This document shows positions 1-11,689 of a DNA stretch of 64,000 bases, piece after piece. Made by a program: the position numbers and the translations under genes. The DNA comes from Tenebrio molitor (Eukaryota; Arthropoda; Insecta; Coleoptera; Tenebrionidae). The stretch's first letter is position 1, and each line of letters opens with the position of its first letter. Where the stretch lies: positions 2,914,001-2,978,000 of the forward strand of contig NC_091049.1 of assembly GCF_963966145.1 (NCBI RefSeq). The letters run 5' to 3'. A model generated the notes under the pieces. That model was not told the DNA's origin and searched no databases. It was given only the letters and a program-made list of their open reading frames with translations.

Positions 1-321
1 AACTCAACTACGTACCTTAGTTACTACTTATGTGTGTTTTTTGAACAAAAATATGATTATCGCTTGGTAATAATGACATTCACTTTTCCATCGAAAGTTT
101 GAAAAGAATGATTTACAAAAACTATGATGAATTGCAACTACCATAAACAATTGACTCTTGTTTTAAGCGTAATTTGATAATACTTGTAGCATGAGCAAGC
201 AATGATTGTGCAATTTTGGAGTATATTAAAACGCCTTAATGTCCACAATTTTGCTTTGTTTTTGGCATTTTTGGCAAATCTATTTGACACGAGTAGACAA
301 TGATGGTGCACTTTTATAGCC

Positions 322-390
322 TATTAAAGCAACTTACCATCCGCAACTTGATTCAGTTTTCTCTCTGTGTTAGTACCACCCACTGCAACA
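322..390 (+). promoter_or_regulatory. Core promoter of CYP6 locus A
   Basis: A TATA-like TATTAAAG starts at 322. An arthropod initiator-like TCAGTT starts at 353, 31 bases downstream, and the ATG follows at 391, giving a 5' leader of about 37 bases. The same TATTAAAG/TCAGTT pair with the same 31-base spacing precedes locus C on the other strand, so the promoter was copied with the gene. The transcription start is inferred from spacing only. Confidence 0.55.
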
Positions 391-2011
391 ATGATTGTCT
401 TCGATTCCTTGGCTGGCGATTTGATCGGTGTTGTTTTAGCAGTATCGATAGTGTTGATCACTTTTTGTAAATGGACTCATCAGTATTGGAAGAGACGAAA
501 TTTGCAATTTTTGGAACCGACAGTACCATTTGGTAATGTTAGGGACTCGATCAGAGGTAAAGAAAATTTTGGAGTAACAATCAAACGTCTGTACGGACAA
601 ATGAAAGCGAAAGGATGGAAACATGGAGGGATTTATGTTTTGACGTCACCGAACTATATTCCTGTCAATCTGGATTACGTCAAGAATATCATGGCCAAAG
701 ATTTCCAGTATTTCGTCGACCGTACTAATTATCTGAACGAGAAAGAAGATCCTCTCAATGCCCATTTGGTCAACTTGGGAGGTACCAAGTGGAGGAATAT
801 GAGAACCAAACTTACTCCAACTTTCACATCTGGTAAAATGAAGATGATGTTCCAAACACTAGCTGATTGTCAGGTTAACCTGTTGAAGAAAGTCGACGAA
901 GAGTGCGCAATGAAGAATCCACTTGACATCAAAGAGCTTCTGGCGTGTTTCACCACTGACATCATCGGTTCTTGTGCGTTTGGTCTCGACTTCAACTCCT
1001 TCGAACAAGAAAACTCACCGTTTAGACTCTACGGGAAAAAAGTATTCACCACTACAAGACTTCAACGTCTCAAGAAGACACTTTGTGTGAATTTTCCGGA
1101 GCTTGCTTTGTACTTCAATATCTCGACACAACCAAAAGACATAACAGATTTCTTCATAAACGTGGTCAAAGATACAATAGATCACAGAGAGAAGAAGAAG
1201 TACACCAGAAATGATTTCATGCAGTTGTTGATCGATATGAAGAATGGCAAGCAAGAAGGTGGTGGTTCTGATGGAAAATCACTAACATTGGAAGAAGTCG
1301 CAGCTCAAAGCTTCGTCTTCTTCCTGGCGGGATTCGAGACTTCTTCGACTCTGATGACGTTCGCATTGTACGAACTTGCTCGCCATCCTGACATACAAGA
1401 AAAGGTCAGATCTGAAGTTGAGACGGTTTTGGCGAAATATGATGGAAAAGTGAGCTACGATGCCATCCAAGACATGAAGTACTTGAACCAAGTGATCGAT
1501 GGTGAGGTGCTTTGAGTCAGAAAGTATAATTTTGACTGATTTGTTGCAGAAACTTTGAGAATGCACCCGCCTGTGCCTGCAGTCAACAGGAAGTGCGTCA
1601 AAGACTATAAAGTACCAGATGAAGATCTCGTCATCCAGAAAGGTACCACTGTTGTGATACAGATCTTAGGGATACATTACGACGCCGAGTACTATCCCGA
1701 GCCCGAGAAATTTGATCCTGATCGATTCAGCGACGAGAACAAAAGGCGAGACACACTTATTCCCATCTTGCTTTCGGTGAAGGTCCGAGAATCTGTATTG
1801 GTGAGTTAAAAATGACATTGAGAACTCGTCTTGAGACACATTTCCAGGAATGCGGTTCGGACTGATGCAATCAAAGGTCGGCTTGAGTTGTTTGCTCAAA
1901 AATTATAGATTCACGGTGAACAGGAAGACCCAAGAACCATTGAAGATGCAGCCAGATGACTTTATCTTGTCTGCGGTCGGAGAAGTTTGGCTGGATGCTC
2001 AAAAAATATGA
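391..2011 (+). pseudogene. CYP6-like cytochrome P450, locus A, frameshifted before haem cysteine
   Basis: Microsomal P450 monooxygenase of the insect CYP6 type; this family oxidises xenobiotics and plant toxins in the ER membrane. Exons are 391-1501, 1550-1800 and 1848-2011, with GT-AG introns of 48 and 47 bases. An earlier in-frame GTG at 367 is not a eukaryotic start; ATG 391 is chosen. Visible parts: N-terminal membrane anchor (about residues 8-26), helix C WRNMR (134-138), I-helix AGFETSS (313-319), ETLR of the ExxR motif (371-374) and FDPDRF. Compared with locus C, one A is missing in the A-run at about 1740-1744. This throws FGEGPRICIG out of frame. Exon lengths otherwise match C exactly (1111/252/164). 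The haem loop also reads AFGEG instead of PFGEG. A polyadenylation signal AATAAA lies at 2066. It is either a recent pseudogene or an assembly indel in a homopolymer. Confidence 0.88.
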
Positions 2012-2619
2012 TTTGTGATGCAAAATGTAGATTTTATAATTGTTGTTGTAAAAAGTATTATTTCAAATAAAGTGGTTTCTAGTCAACCTCACAAGTAAAC
2101 CTGATGTTGTGTTAAATGTTAAGAAAAATCTTATTTATTACAAAAATAAGAGTACAATTTTAATTTGCGAATTTATCCTTCATATCTTTAACTACTCCAA
2201 TGAAACTAGTATGACGCTTCGCCTTTTTCAAAAATGGCTTCCGCGTGACCTTGAGGCTTCACACTTTTGTATCAGTACTTGATAATCTTGTTTCATTTTT
2301 CTTCAGTGCGGCTAGACGACGGATCAACAAAAATGATTACAAAAATCACAATTTTATTATTCAGTTTTATTAAATGAAAGAAGAAAACACAAAATAAAAA
2401 TAATATCTAGACAATTCTAGGAAGTTTATTGCGAAGTGTTTATTCGTTATCAATATTGCAGTACTTTCAAATGTCTTTATTTGATAAAGAGGAAAAGAAG
2501 TATTGACTGTAGAACGAATTCTGTGAAAATACGTCCAAAAAACACACATAGAGATTAATTGAACAAATACTAATTATCGAGAACTACACTTTAATTAGAT
2601 CAGTAAATAGTTATTTGTA

Positions 2620-3779
2620 TCGCGCGTTCAAATGAAATCTTGGGCTGAGTAGGCGTTGGAAAAAGTAAACCGTTTAGAACAGTGTAAAATTTGAATTTCC
2701 CGCCGTTTGACACCAATGACATTTGTTTATTTTTAATCGGAACATAATTGAACATGTTTGTTTTCAGCAAAAGGTGCCCGTAGATATTTGCTTCGAGAAT
2801 AGGAATCGTTAAATTATTCTCTTTTTAATGTAATACATTGCAAAGAAAGAAAAAAAATTGGAATGGAGCCGAGTCGAAGACCCGGCCTAGTAACTTACCC
2901 GACATCAATTTAAACCAATTTGAATTGACCCGAGATACCTACCTTGTCCGTGTTAACCCACATAAGTCGTCTTCTAATTCTCGCAAATAGTAAATATCAT
3001 TTCCAACATAAAAATACATGCCCTTTCAACTGGTAATGTCAAATTTCCATGTCACCTCATTATTTTTTCGAGCAACCCCCACCCTCTTCCACCCCTCGTA
3101 GCCGGATTGACACCAAACTCTATTCGGTGGTCACTATTACAGAGTTATTTCCAATGGCAAGATCCGAGATTTTTTTGTTAAAAGTTTCAGCAGTTATCGC
3201 CGTTGATCTATGAAGACGTAAATTACTTCATAAGTCCGCCATATTGGAAAAATCCGCAAATGGTAAACATCGTTTCCGACATAAAAACACATGCCCTTTC
3301 AAATGGTAAAGTCAAATTTCCATGTTCCCTTACAATTTTTTCGACCTACCCCCACCCTCTTCCACCCCCCGTGGTCCGATTGACACCAAAAGCTTTTCAA
3401 CTCGAGAGACCACGGGTAAGTTTGTGTTGGTCAAATTTGAAAGCAATCGGTCAAAGTGTTTTTGAGTAATCGTGGGAGAACGAAAAGTGGGACAGACAGA
3501 CGCACAGACAGACGCACGGACAGACATCATTCTAAAAACTTCATAAACGTGTTCAGAGGACCTCAAAACGTAAAGATCTGATGAAATTAGCAATTCGAAA
3601 TTTTGGACCGATCACAATAACTTACCTACCTTTGGTCGGGTAAGTTAAAAAGAAATATTTTTAGGCTTTAGATTTTAGGTTAGCTGTCAACACGCTCAAA
3701 TTAATTTACGCTTTAAAAAAGCACAACAATTGGCGGTTTCCAACGCCTTCCCAGCCCAGGATTTCATTTGAACGCGTGA
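2620..3779. mobile_element. 1160-bp terminal-inverted-repeat element, TA target duplication
   Basis: Both ends carry an inverted repeat of about 43 bases starting TCGCGCGTTCAAATG on the left and, read inward, TCACGCGTTCAAATG on the right. TA flanks each side (2618-2619 and 3780-3781). The other arm of the inverted duplication holds the empty site near 6510-6520, with a single TA and continuous flanks. Inside, two copies of a ~140-base segment occur at about 2985-3120 and 3253-3391. No transposase is visible, so this is a non-autonomous element. TA duplication is usual for Tc1/mariner-type transposition. Confidence 0.88.
2892..3648. mobile_element. Possible inner element with 12-bp inverted ends
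   Basis: AACTTACCCGAC at 2892-2903 is matched by its exact reverse complement GTCGGGTAAGTT at 3637-3648. Between them lie the two ~140-base copies and a stretch rich in GACAGACAGACG-type triplets. It may be an older element nested in the 2620-3779 insertion, or the inner half of its ends. No coding sequence is seen. Confidence 0.4.
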
Positions 3780-3781
3780 TA

Positions 3782-4460
3782 CAACAAGTTATGAAAGTCA
3801 TACCTACTTTTTTTCATGAATTTGCAGTTTGATTAACGAGGGCGTAGTCCGAGTTAATTGAGCAAATACGTGAAAAAAAGAGACTTTCATAACTTGTTGT
3901 GCACACTATTTTTTTGCATATCGATGTAAGTTGGGAAATTTGGTCTAAAAGGATTTATGAAAAATTACAAAAAAAATAGGTATGCACAAAATAAAAATAA
4001 TTTCGGAACAATCTTGTTTATTACGAAGTCTTTATTCATTATCAGTGTTGGGGTACTTTCAAATGTCTATAATATCTGATAACCAGGAAAAAAAACTCTT
4101 GACTTTAGAAAGAATTCTGTGAAAACACGACCAAAATAGTTATCAGCGTGTACACTGCTAAGTCAACAGCAGATTTATTTTTTGCAAGTTATACGCAGAG
4201 AATATTTGAACAAATGTTAAAGAAATTGTAAATTCTCTGTGTCTGTTACTTGACCTGTAACTTACTGTTACTGATTCAGGATTAAATAATAATAAAATAA
4301 ATATTATTACCACTATTGCTTAGTTTTATTTATTTTTAGTTGAAATGATTCACCGAGGACTACTTGCTTAAAGTATTTATTTTATTAACATTGTGATAGA
4401 CAGTTGAGTGGTCCGCTTGACGTACTTAATCCGTGATGATAACGCAACTCATGTAACGAT
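3782..4460. other. Intergenic stretch upstream of locus B
   Basis: 3782-3975 continues the left arm of the inverted duplication (mate at about 6326-6520). 3985-4135 is a direct copy of 2391-2540. The remainder to the promoter of locus B is AT-rich and shows no gene. Confidence 0.6.
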
Positions 4461-4517
4461 TATAAAATAGTACTTATCTCGAGTCTGATTCAGTCAAGTG
4501 TCAACAACCGCTCCACC
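4461..4517 (+). promoter_or_regulatory. Core promoter of CYP6 locus B
   Basis: A TATAAAAT box at 4461 lies 29 bases before an initiator-like TCAGTC at 4490. The ATG of the gene follows at 4518, giving a leader of about 27 bases. Confidence 0.65.
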
Positions 4518-6160
4518 ATGTCCGCTCTCGGCTCTTATCTGTTGGCTAACTTGGTCAGTGTGTTGGTAGCTCTGGTGGTCGTAACAATCGCCTTCTGGAA
4601 ATGGAAGTACCAATACTGGAAGAGACGCAACGTGCCGTACCTGGAGCCTGGCATCCCCTTCGGCAACATGGAGGATGTGATCAGAGGAAAGAAATTCGTC
4701 GGAATCACTCTCAAAGGTCTCTACAAAGAGATGAGGAGTCGAGGATGGAAGCACGGAGGGATTTACACTTTCACCAAGCCGAGCTACGTCCCTTTGGATC
4801 TGGATTACGTGAGGAATATAATGACCAAAGACTTCAAGACTTTTATGGACAGGGACATTTACGTGAACGAGAAGGACCCCCTTCAAGCCCATCTTCTTAA
4901 TCTGTCTGGAACGAGGTGGAGGAATATGAGAGCGAAGTTGACTCCGACGTTTACGTCTGGTAAGATGAAGGCGATGTTCCAGGTGATGGCGGAGAGTCAG
5001 AAAGGTCTGCAGAAGAAGATGGACGAAGAGTACAAGAGGAATCAAGCGATCAATATCAAAGAGATACTGGCTTGCTTCACCACAAACATCATCGGGTCTT
5101 GTGCTTTTGGACTCGACTGTCAAGCACTAGAAGATGAAGATTCGGCGTTTAGAGTGTTTGGAAGAAAGATCTTCACGGTGTCAAAACTGCAAACCTTCAA
5201 GCGTCTCTTCGCTGTGACATTCCCTCAGCTCGCAAAACTCTTAAATTTGAGTCTCACAAGGAAAGAGCAAAGCAACTTCATCACCAACATGGTACAAGAC
5301 ACCATCGAGTACCGAGAGAAGAACAACTACACCAGAAACGACTTCATGCAGTTACTCATCAATCTGAAGAACAACAAGTCTCAAGATTTTGAGGGTCACG
5401 ACGGAAAGCCTCTATCTCTGGACGAGGTAGCTTCACAAGCACTAGTTTTCTTCGTAGCCGGTTTTGAAACGTCTTCAACGCTGATGACTTTTGCTTTGTA
5501 CGAGCTTGCCAGACACGAGGACATCCAAGAGAAGCTCCGAAGAGAGATTAATTCAGTTTTGGAACAACATAACGGACAAATGACTTACGACTCGATCCAA
5601 GACATGAAGTATCTGAGTCAAGTCATCGACGGTAAAACACCTTCCTTTTGACATTTTTTTGGAAGTAACAAATCGATTCCAGAGACCTTGAGGATGCACC
5701 CTCCAGCGACCCAAACCAACAGGAAGTGTCTCGAGGACTACAAGATTCCCGGCCAGGATGTCATCATCGAGAAAGGGACGACTGTCATAATTCCCATCAT
5801 GGGAATCCACTACGACGAAGAGTATTATCCTGAGCCTGAGAAATTCGATCCTGAGCGCTTCACTGATGAGAATAAGAAGTTGAGACACAACTTTGCTCAC
5901 CTCCCGTTTGGTGAAGGACCGAGGAACTGTATTGGTAGGGTAAAGATACTAGGAAGAGGTACGTTTTTGTAATCTGATGATTTGCAGGTATGCGTTTTGG
6001 TTTGCTGCAGTCCAAGATGGGTCTAGTGTCGTTGCTGAAGAACTACAACTTTACTGTCAACAAGAAAACTATAGAACCGTTGCAATATAAGCCAAACCAC
6101 TTTGTTCTAGCTGCTCAAGGTGATATCTGGCTGAATGCGGAGAAAATTGAAAACATATGA
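4518..6160 (+). CDS. CYP6-like cytochrome P450, locus B (intact)
   Basis: Microsomal P450 monooxygenase of the CYP6 type, probably acting on foreign lipophilic compounds with NADPH-P450 reductase in the ER. Exons 4518-5631, 5683-5934 and 5988-6160 give 512 residues, normal for the family. Motifs in order: hydrophobic anchor (about 8-27), PFGN hinge region (47-50), helix C WRNMR (134-138), I-helix AGFETSS (314-320), ETLR (372-375), PERF (428-431), and haem loop FGEGPRNCIG with ligand C454. Intron 1 splits the Glu codon of ExxR; intron 2 splits the Gly codon after the ligand cysteine. It is the most diverged of the three-exon copies and sits in the spacer of the inverted duplication of A and C. 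No clear polyadenylation signal is seen close to the stop. Confidence 0.93.
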
Positions 6161-7119
6161 GATAAGATAAGCATAAATCTTGCAGATAACGCTCGAGCTA
6201 AAACATTATTTTTTTTGCATATCGTAGTGAAAGTGGCACTTCCTTACACGAAAAATCGTAGTGAAAGTAGTACTTTTTGCATCATTTTATCCCATCCCCT
6301 TGGAGATTATTTCTATTTTTTTTTGTGTAATTTTTCATAAATCCTTCTAGACCAAATTTGTCAACTTACATCGATATGCAAAAAATAGTGTGTACAACAC
6401 GTTATGAAAGTCTCTTCACTTATTTGCTCAATTAACTCGGTCTACGCCCTCGTTAATCAAACTGCAAATTCATGAAAAAAAGTATGACTTTCATCATAAC
6501 TTGTTGTACAAATAACTATTTACTGATCTAATTAAAGTGTAGTTCTCGATAATTATTTTATTACAATTTTTTTAGTATTTGTTCAATTATTCTTTATGTG
6601 TGTTTTTTGGACGTATTTTCACAGAATTCGTTCTACAGACAGTACTTCTTTTCCTCTTTATCTAATATAGACATTTGAAAGTACTGCAATATTGATAACA
6701 AATAAACACTTCGCAATAAACTTCCTAGAATTGTCTAGATATTATTTTTATTTTGTGTTTTCTTCTTTCATTTAATAAAACTGAATAATAAAATTGTGAT
6801 TTTTGTAATCATTTTTGTTGATCCGTCGTCTAGCCGCACTGAAGAAAAATGAAACAAGATTATCAAGTACTGATACAAAAGTGTGAAGCCTCAAGGTCAC
6901 GCGGAAGCCATTTTTGAAAAAGGCGAAGCGTCATACTAGTTTCATTGGAGTAGTTAAAGACGTGAAGGATAAATTCGCAAATTAAAATTGTATTCTTATT
7001 TTTGTAATAAATAAGATTTCTCTTGACACTTAATACAACATGAGGTTTACTTGTGAGGTTGAAGAGAAACCACTTTATTTGAAATAATACTTTTTACAAC
7101 ATCCAATTTGCATCACAAA

Positions 7120-8741
7120 TCATATTTTTTGAGCATCCAGCCAAATTTCTCCGACCGCAGACAAGATAAACTCATCCGGTTGCATCTTCAATGGTTCTTG
7201 GGTCTTCCTGTTCACCGTGAATCTATAATTTTTGAGCAAACAGCTCAAGCCGACCTTTGATTGCATCAGTCCGAACCGCATTCCTAGAAATGTGTCTCAA
7301 GACGAGTTCTCAATGTCATTTTTAACTCACCAATACAGATTCTCGGACCTTCACCGAAAGGAAGATGGGAATAAGTGTGTCTGGCCTTTTTGTTCTCGTC
7401 GCTGAATCGATCAGGATCAAATTTCTCGGGCTCAGGATAGTACTCGGCGTCGTAATGTATCCCTAAGATCGGTATTATAACAGTGGTACCTTTCTGAATG
7501 ACGAGATCCTCATCTGGTACTTTATAGTCTTTGACGCACTTCCTGTTGACTGCAGGCACAGGCGGGTGCATTCTGAAAGTTTCTGCAACAAATCAGTCAA
7601 AATTGAATTTTTTGACTCAAAGTACCTCACCATCGATCACTTGGTTCATGTACTTCATGTCTTGGATGGCATCGTAGCTCACTTTTCCATCATATTTCGC
7701 CAAAACTGTCTCAACTTCAGATCTGACCTTTTCTTGTATGTCAGGATGGCGAGCAAGTTCGTACAATGCGAACGTCATCAGAGTCGAAGAAGTCTCGAAT
7801 CCCGCCAGGAAGAAGACGAAGCTTTGAGCTGCTACTTCTTCCAATGTCAGTGATTTTCCGTCAGAAACACCACCCTCTTGTTTGCCATTCTTCATATCGA
7901 TCAACAACTGCATGAAATCATTTCTGGTGTAGTTCTTCTTCTCTCTGTGATCTATTGTATCTTTGACCACGTTTATGAAGAAATCTGTTATGTCTTTTGG
8001 TTGTGTCGAGATGTTGAAGTACAAAGCGAGCTCTGGAAAATTCATACAAAGTGTTTTCTTGAGACGTTGAAGTCTTGTAGTGGTGAATACTTTTTTCCCG
8101 TAGAGTCTAAAAGGTGAGTTTTCTTGTTCGAAGGAGTTGAAGTCGAGGCCAAACGCACAAGAACCGATGATGTCAGTGGTGAAACACGCCAGAAGCTCTT
8201 TAATGTCAAGTGGTTTCTTCATTGCGCACTCTTCGTCGACTTTCTTCAAGAGGTTAACCTGACAATCAGCTAGTGTTTGGAACATCATCTTCATTTTACC
8301 AGATGTGAAAGTTGGAGTAAGTTTGGTTCTCATATTCCTCCACTTGGTACCTCCCAAGTTGACCAAATGGGCATTGAGGGGATCTTCTTTCTCGTTTAGG
8401 TAATTAGTACGGTCGACGAAGTACTGGAAATCTTTGGCCATGATGTTCTTGACGTAATCCAGATTGACAGGAATATAGTTCGGTGACGTCAAAACATAAA
8501 TCCCTCCATGTTTCCATCCTTTCGCCTTCATTTGTCCGTACAGACGTTTGAATGTTACTCCTAAATTTTCTTTACCTCTGATCGAGTCTCCAACATTGCC
8601 AAATGGTATTGTCGGTTCCAAGAATTGCAAATTTTGTCTCTTCCAATACTGATGAGTCCATTTACAATAGGTGATCAACACAATCGATAGCGCTAGAGTA
8701 ACACCGATCAAATCTCCAGTCAAGGAATCGGAGACAATCAT
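7120..8741 (-). CDS. CYP6-like cytochrome P450, locus C (intact copy of A)
   Basis: CYP6-type microsomal monooxygenase of 508 residues. Exons on the minus strand are 8741-7631, 7582-7331 and 7283-7120, all bounded by GT-AG introns of 48 and 47 bases. ATG 8741 is chosen over an upstream in-frame TTG. Motifs: anchor (about 8-26), WRNMR (134-138), AGFETSS (313-319), ETFR as the ExxR motif (371-374), FDPDRF, and FGEGPRICIG with the ligand at C453. It is the inverted duplicate of A and is intact where A is frameshifted. The first 70 residues differ from A at ten positions, while about 300 further residues of exon 1 differ at only five, a mosaic pattern. Substrate is unknown. Confidence 0.93.
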
Positions 8742-8810
8742 CGTTGCAGTGGGTGGTATTAATACAGACAAGAAACTGAATCAAGTTGTAGATGGTAAAC
8801 TGCTTTAATA
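8742..8810 (-). promoter_or_regulatory. Core promoter of CYP6 locus C
   Basis: On the minus strand TATTAAAG starts at 8810 and the initiator-like TCAGTT at 8779, spacing 31, identical to locus A. Confidence 0.55.
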
Positions 8811-8857
8811 GGCTGTTAAAGTGCACCATCATTGCTTACTCATGATTAAATCTTTAA

Positions 8858-10930
8858 TCTTTGTCAAATAGATGTGACTAGAGTGACAAAAACAAAGCAA
8901 AATTGTGGACATTAAGGCTTTTTAATGTACCCAAATATTGCACCATCATTGCTTGGTCATGCAACAAGTATTATCAAACTACGCTTAAAACAAATCAATT
9001 GATTGTCATAGTTGCAACTCATTCTGGTAAACCAGAACATTTCAAATTTTGCAACTACATGATTTTCCTTGACGTTGATTTCTAAGAAAAGTGATAGACA
9101 AGACTTTATGAGATTTATTTATTCAGGTGGTACCAAAATACAAAAAATACTTTATATTGTTTTAGCATCTAACCATATTTCTCCATCAGCTGCCAAGATC
9201 ACGGAATTGACTTTCATCTTGAGGGGTTCTATGGTTTTCTTGTTGACTGTGAATTTGTACTTCTTCAGCAAAGAGGTGAGGCCTACTTTTGTCTGCATGA
9301 GACCGAACCGCATTCCAATGCAGACTCTCGGACCTTCTCCGAAAGGAATATGAGAGTAGTGATGTCTCAAATTCTTATTCTCCTCAGTGAAGCGCTCAGG
9401 ATCGAATTTCTCGGGATCTGGGTAGTACTCTTTATCGTAGTGAATCCCTAGTATGGACAGTACCACAGTGGTACCCTTCTCAATGATAATATCTTCGTCG
9501 GGAATCTTGTAGTCTTTGACGCATTTCCTAGTAAGGAACGGCACCGGTGGGTACTTTCTCAAAGTTTCTGCAACGATAATTTCAGATTATGTTCTCAAAA
9601 AATAAAAACTCACCATTGATGACCTGATTCATGTACTTCATGTCTTGGATGGACTCATAGGTAATTTTTCCTTCGTGTTTGGCCAAAACTGTCTCAATTT
9701 CTTGCCTGACCTTGTCTTGGATGTCCTGGTGTTTGGCAAGTTCGTACAAAGCGAAAGTCATCGTGGTGGACGAGGTCTCGAAACCTGCCACAAAGAAGAC
9801 AAAGCTTTGGGCAGCGATTTCCTCGATCGTCAAGGTTTTGCCGTCGTGCTTGTATCCATCTTCCTCCGCCAACTCATTGTTCTTCAGATCGATGAGCAGC
9901 TGCAAGAAGTCTTTACGCGTGTAGTTATTCTTCTCTCTGTAGCTCACAGTGTCTTTGACAACTTTCATAAAGAAATCTGCAATGTCCTTTGGCAGTCCCC
10001 TGAAACCTAGAACCCTCGCTAGTTCGGGGAAATTCGATTTAAATGTACCCTTCACAGCTCTCAATTTGCCTCCACTGAAGAGTTTCTTCCCGTAGACTCT
10101 GAAAGGAGAATTCTCTTGTTCGAAGGTTTTGAAATCCAATCCAAACGCACAGGAGCCGATGATGTCAGTAGTGAAGCACCCCAAGATTTCTTTAACATCC
10201 AAAGGTTCTTTCTTCTCACACTCTTGCAGCATCTTCTTTTGCAGATTAACTTCGCAATCGACCAGAGTCTGGAACATCATCTTCATTTTGCCAGACGTGA
10301 AGGTCGGTGTTAGCTTCGTCCTCAGATTCCTCCATTTGATACCACCGATAGCAAACAAGTGGGCACTCAACGGGTCATCTTTCTCGTTATAGTAGAAACC
10401 TCGATCTACAAAGTGTTCGAAGTCTTTGGCCATTATGTTTTTGACGTAATCTAGACTGATGGGGAAGTATACAGGAGACATGACGAAGAAGATTCCTCCA
10501 TGTTTCCAATTCCTCTTCTTCATCTCGTCGTAGATGTGGTGCATGGTCACCCCAAGAGTGTCTTTGCGTCTAAGAGGATTGATTAGGTTACCGTAGGGTA
10601 TGCGTGGTTCCAAAAACGACAAATTCTTGCGTTGCCAGTATTGATATATCCACTTGTAATAGCCGATGGTGATGGCCACAAGAGCCACCACTATGCCGAT
10701 TAAATCAGCGCTTACACTCTCGAAGATGAACATCTTCAGAGGAGTTTGTTGCGACTGCGATACGGTTTGTGCAAGACGTACATATGAAGCATCAGATTAT
10801 TACAATTGAAACAAACAGATTTGTTGTGTCATTGTTTTGCAAGAGATAACGTTAAGTCACCGGATTTTTGTAAAAGAGTAAATATGTATAAACAAATCTG
10901 CAAGTCGTTGTTATATACCAAAATTGAACT
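8858..10930 (-). repeat. First copy of a ~2.1-kb direct tandem duplication (locus D)
   Basis: This stretch matches 14807-17095 in the same orientation, including the gene, about 200 bases upstream and the 3' flank with its polyadenylation signal. The second copy contains a 274-bp MITE that is absent here. Confidence 0.8.
9152..10733 (-). CDS. CYP6-like cytochrome P450, locus D (intact)
   Basis: CYP6-type P450 of 511 residues. Two exons, 10733-9614 and 9567-9152, with one 46-base GT-AG intron splitting the Glu codon of ExxR. The second intron of loci A-C is absent. Motifs: anchor (about 9-26), WRNLR (134-138), AGFETSS (316-322), ETLR (374-377), PERF, and haem loop FGEGPRVCIG with C456. Reverse-strand AATAAA signals lie at 9114-9123, about 30 bases past the stop. 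It is tail-to-head with C on the same strand and forms a direct tandem pair with E; about a dozen residues of exon 1 differ from E. Probable role: xenobiotic oxidation in the ER. Confidence 0.93.
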
Positions 10931-11689
10931 ATAAAATGAATGGAAAAAAACAATAAATTGTGAAATTCGCAAATAATTGAATGGTTCAACCAATATCACT
11001 AGTTTAGACAGTATCTGTTGCCTCAGATTTTTTTACCATTTCCGAGTAATTCTTGTCTGCTATTGCCGATCTCGAAATGAATGGTGGACATTTTGAGCAT
11101 CTTCTTTAACTTTTTAGAACCACCATTTGTTGTTTGCTTTACGACTTCCGCCCAATAATAAATTTGTATTAATAATTGCGGGCTATACGATGACAACTTT
11201 TATTAAATTTATTGACATTATTCTTAACCTACATTTTTGACAGTGCAATAATGTGCTAAATTTCACAATAAAATACAGTCGACCAGATATTTTGAGTGGA
11301 ATGGTGTAATATTTTTGGAAACCAAGCAACGCCCTCATTCATTCTGTTCTTCCCTAGTTTTTCCGCGCTTGACTAACGGGATTGGTGGATTTGATATGCT
11401 TCTAACTCGATTAAAAAAGCAGATAAGAAAAAAGAATAAGTCTTTCCAGTAGTGTTATTGATGTCGGCACAAGTCAGTTTCCTCTGGGGCGTGAGTTGTG
11501 CCACACCCTGTATAAGATGTAGAATTTGTAAATAGTAGAAACTTAGACTTAGATAAGTAAGTAAGTAAGAGACAAATAAAACGCTCAACAAAAGTTATAG
11601 TAATTTTTTCTCTCGCAACAAGACAAGAATAAAGACGTCTAACACAAAACGTCCAATTCTGTCGCAACAACCCAACACAAAACAAAGGG
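10931..11689. other. AT-rich spacer, no gene seen
   Basis: Between the end of the D duplication and the next remnant I see only short open frames without recognisable motifs. CACACCCTGTATA at about 11500 resembles the end of a TA-targeting MITE, but no partner end was found. Confidence 0.5.

Larger units (their letters stand above)
130..2617 (+). repeat. Left arm of a large inverted duplication (contains locus A)
   Basis: From about 130 to 2617 the sequence matches the reverse complement of about 6530-9020, including CYP6 exons, introns, 5' flank and several hundred bases of 3' flank. The arm continues at 3782-3975 after a 1.16-kb insertion. The part beyond the gene (2012-2617) holds no gene that I can see. 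About 150 bases (2391-2540) also recur in direct orientation at about 3985-4135. Confidence 0.85.
6326..9020 (-). repeat. Right arm of the inverted duplication (contains locus C)
   Basis: Reverse-complement match to 130-2617 plus 3782-3975. It is uninterrupted here, so it shows the ancestral state without the 1160-bp element. The gene-free part 6326-7119 shows only this duplicated flank. The segment just upstream of gene C (about 8840-8960) occurs a third time at 14807-14920. Confidence 0.85.

Noticed and set aside
367..390. Upstream in-frame starts for the CYP6 genes (367, 8771, 16994, 18195)
   Set aside because: These are GTG or TTG codons; the ATG further in aligns all six proteins at the membrane anchor.
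4494..5123. Long open frames antisense to the P450 genes
   Set aside because: They mirror the codon bias of the P450 exons, have no motifs and recur opposite each paralog.
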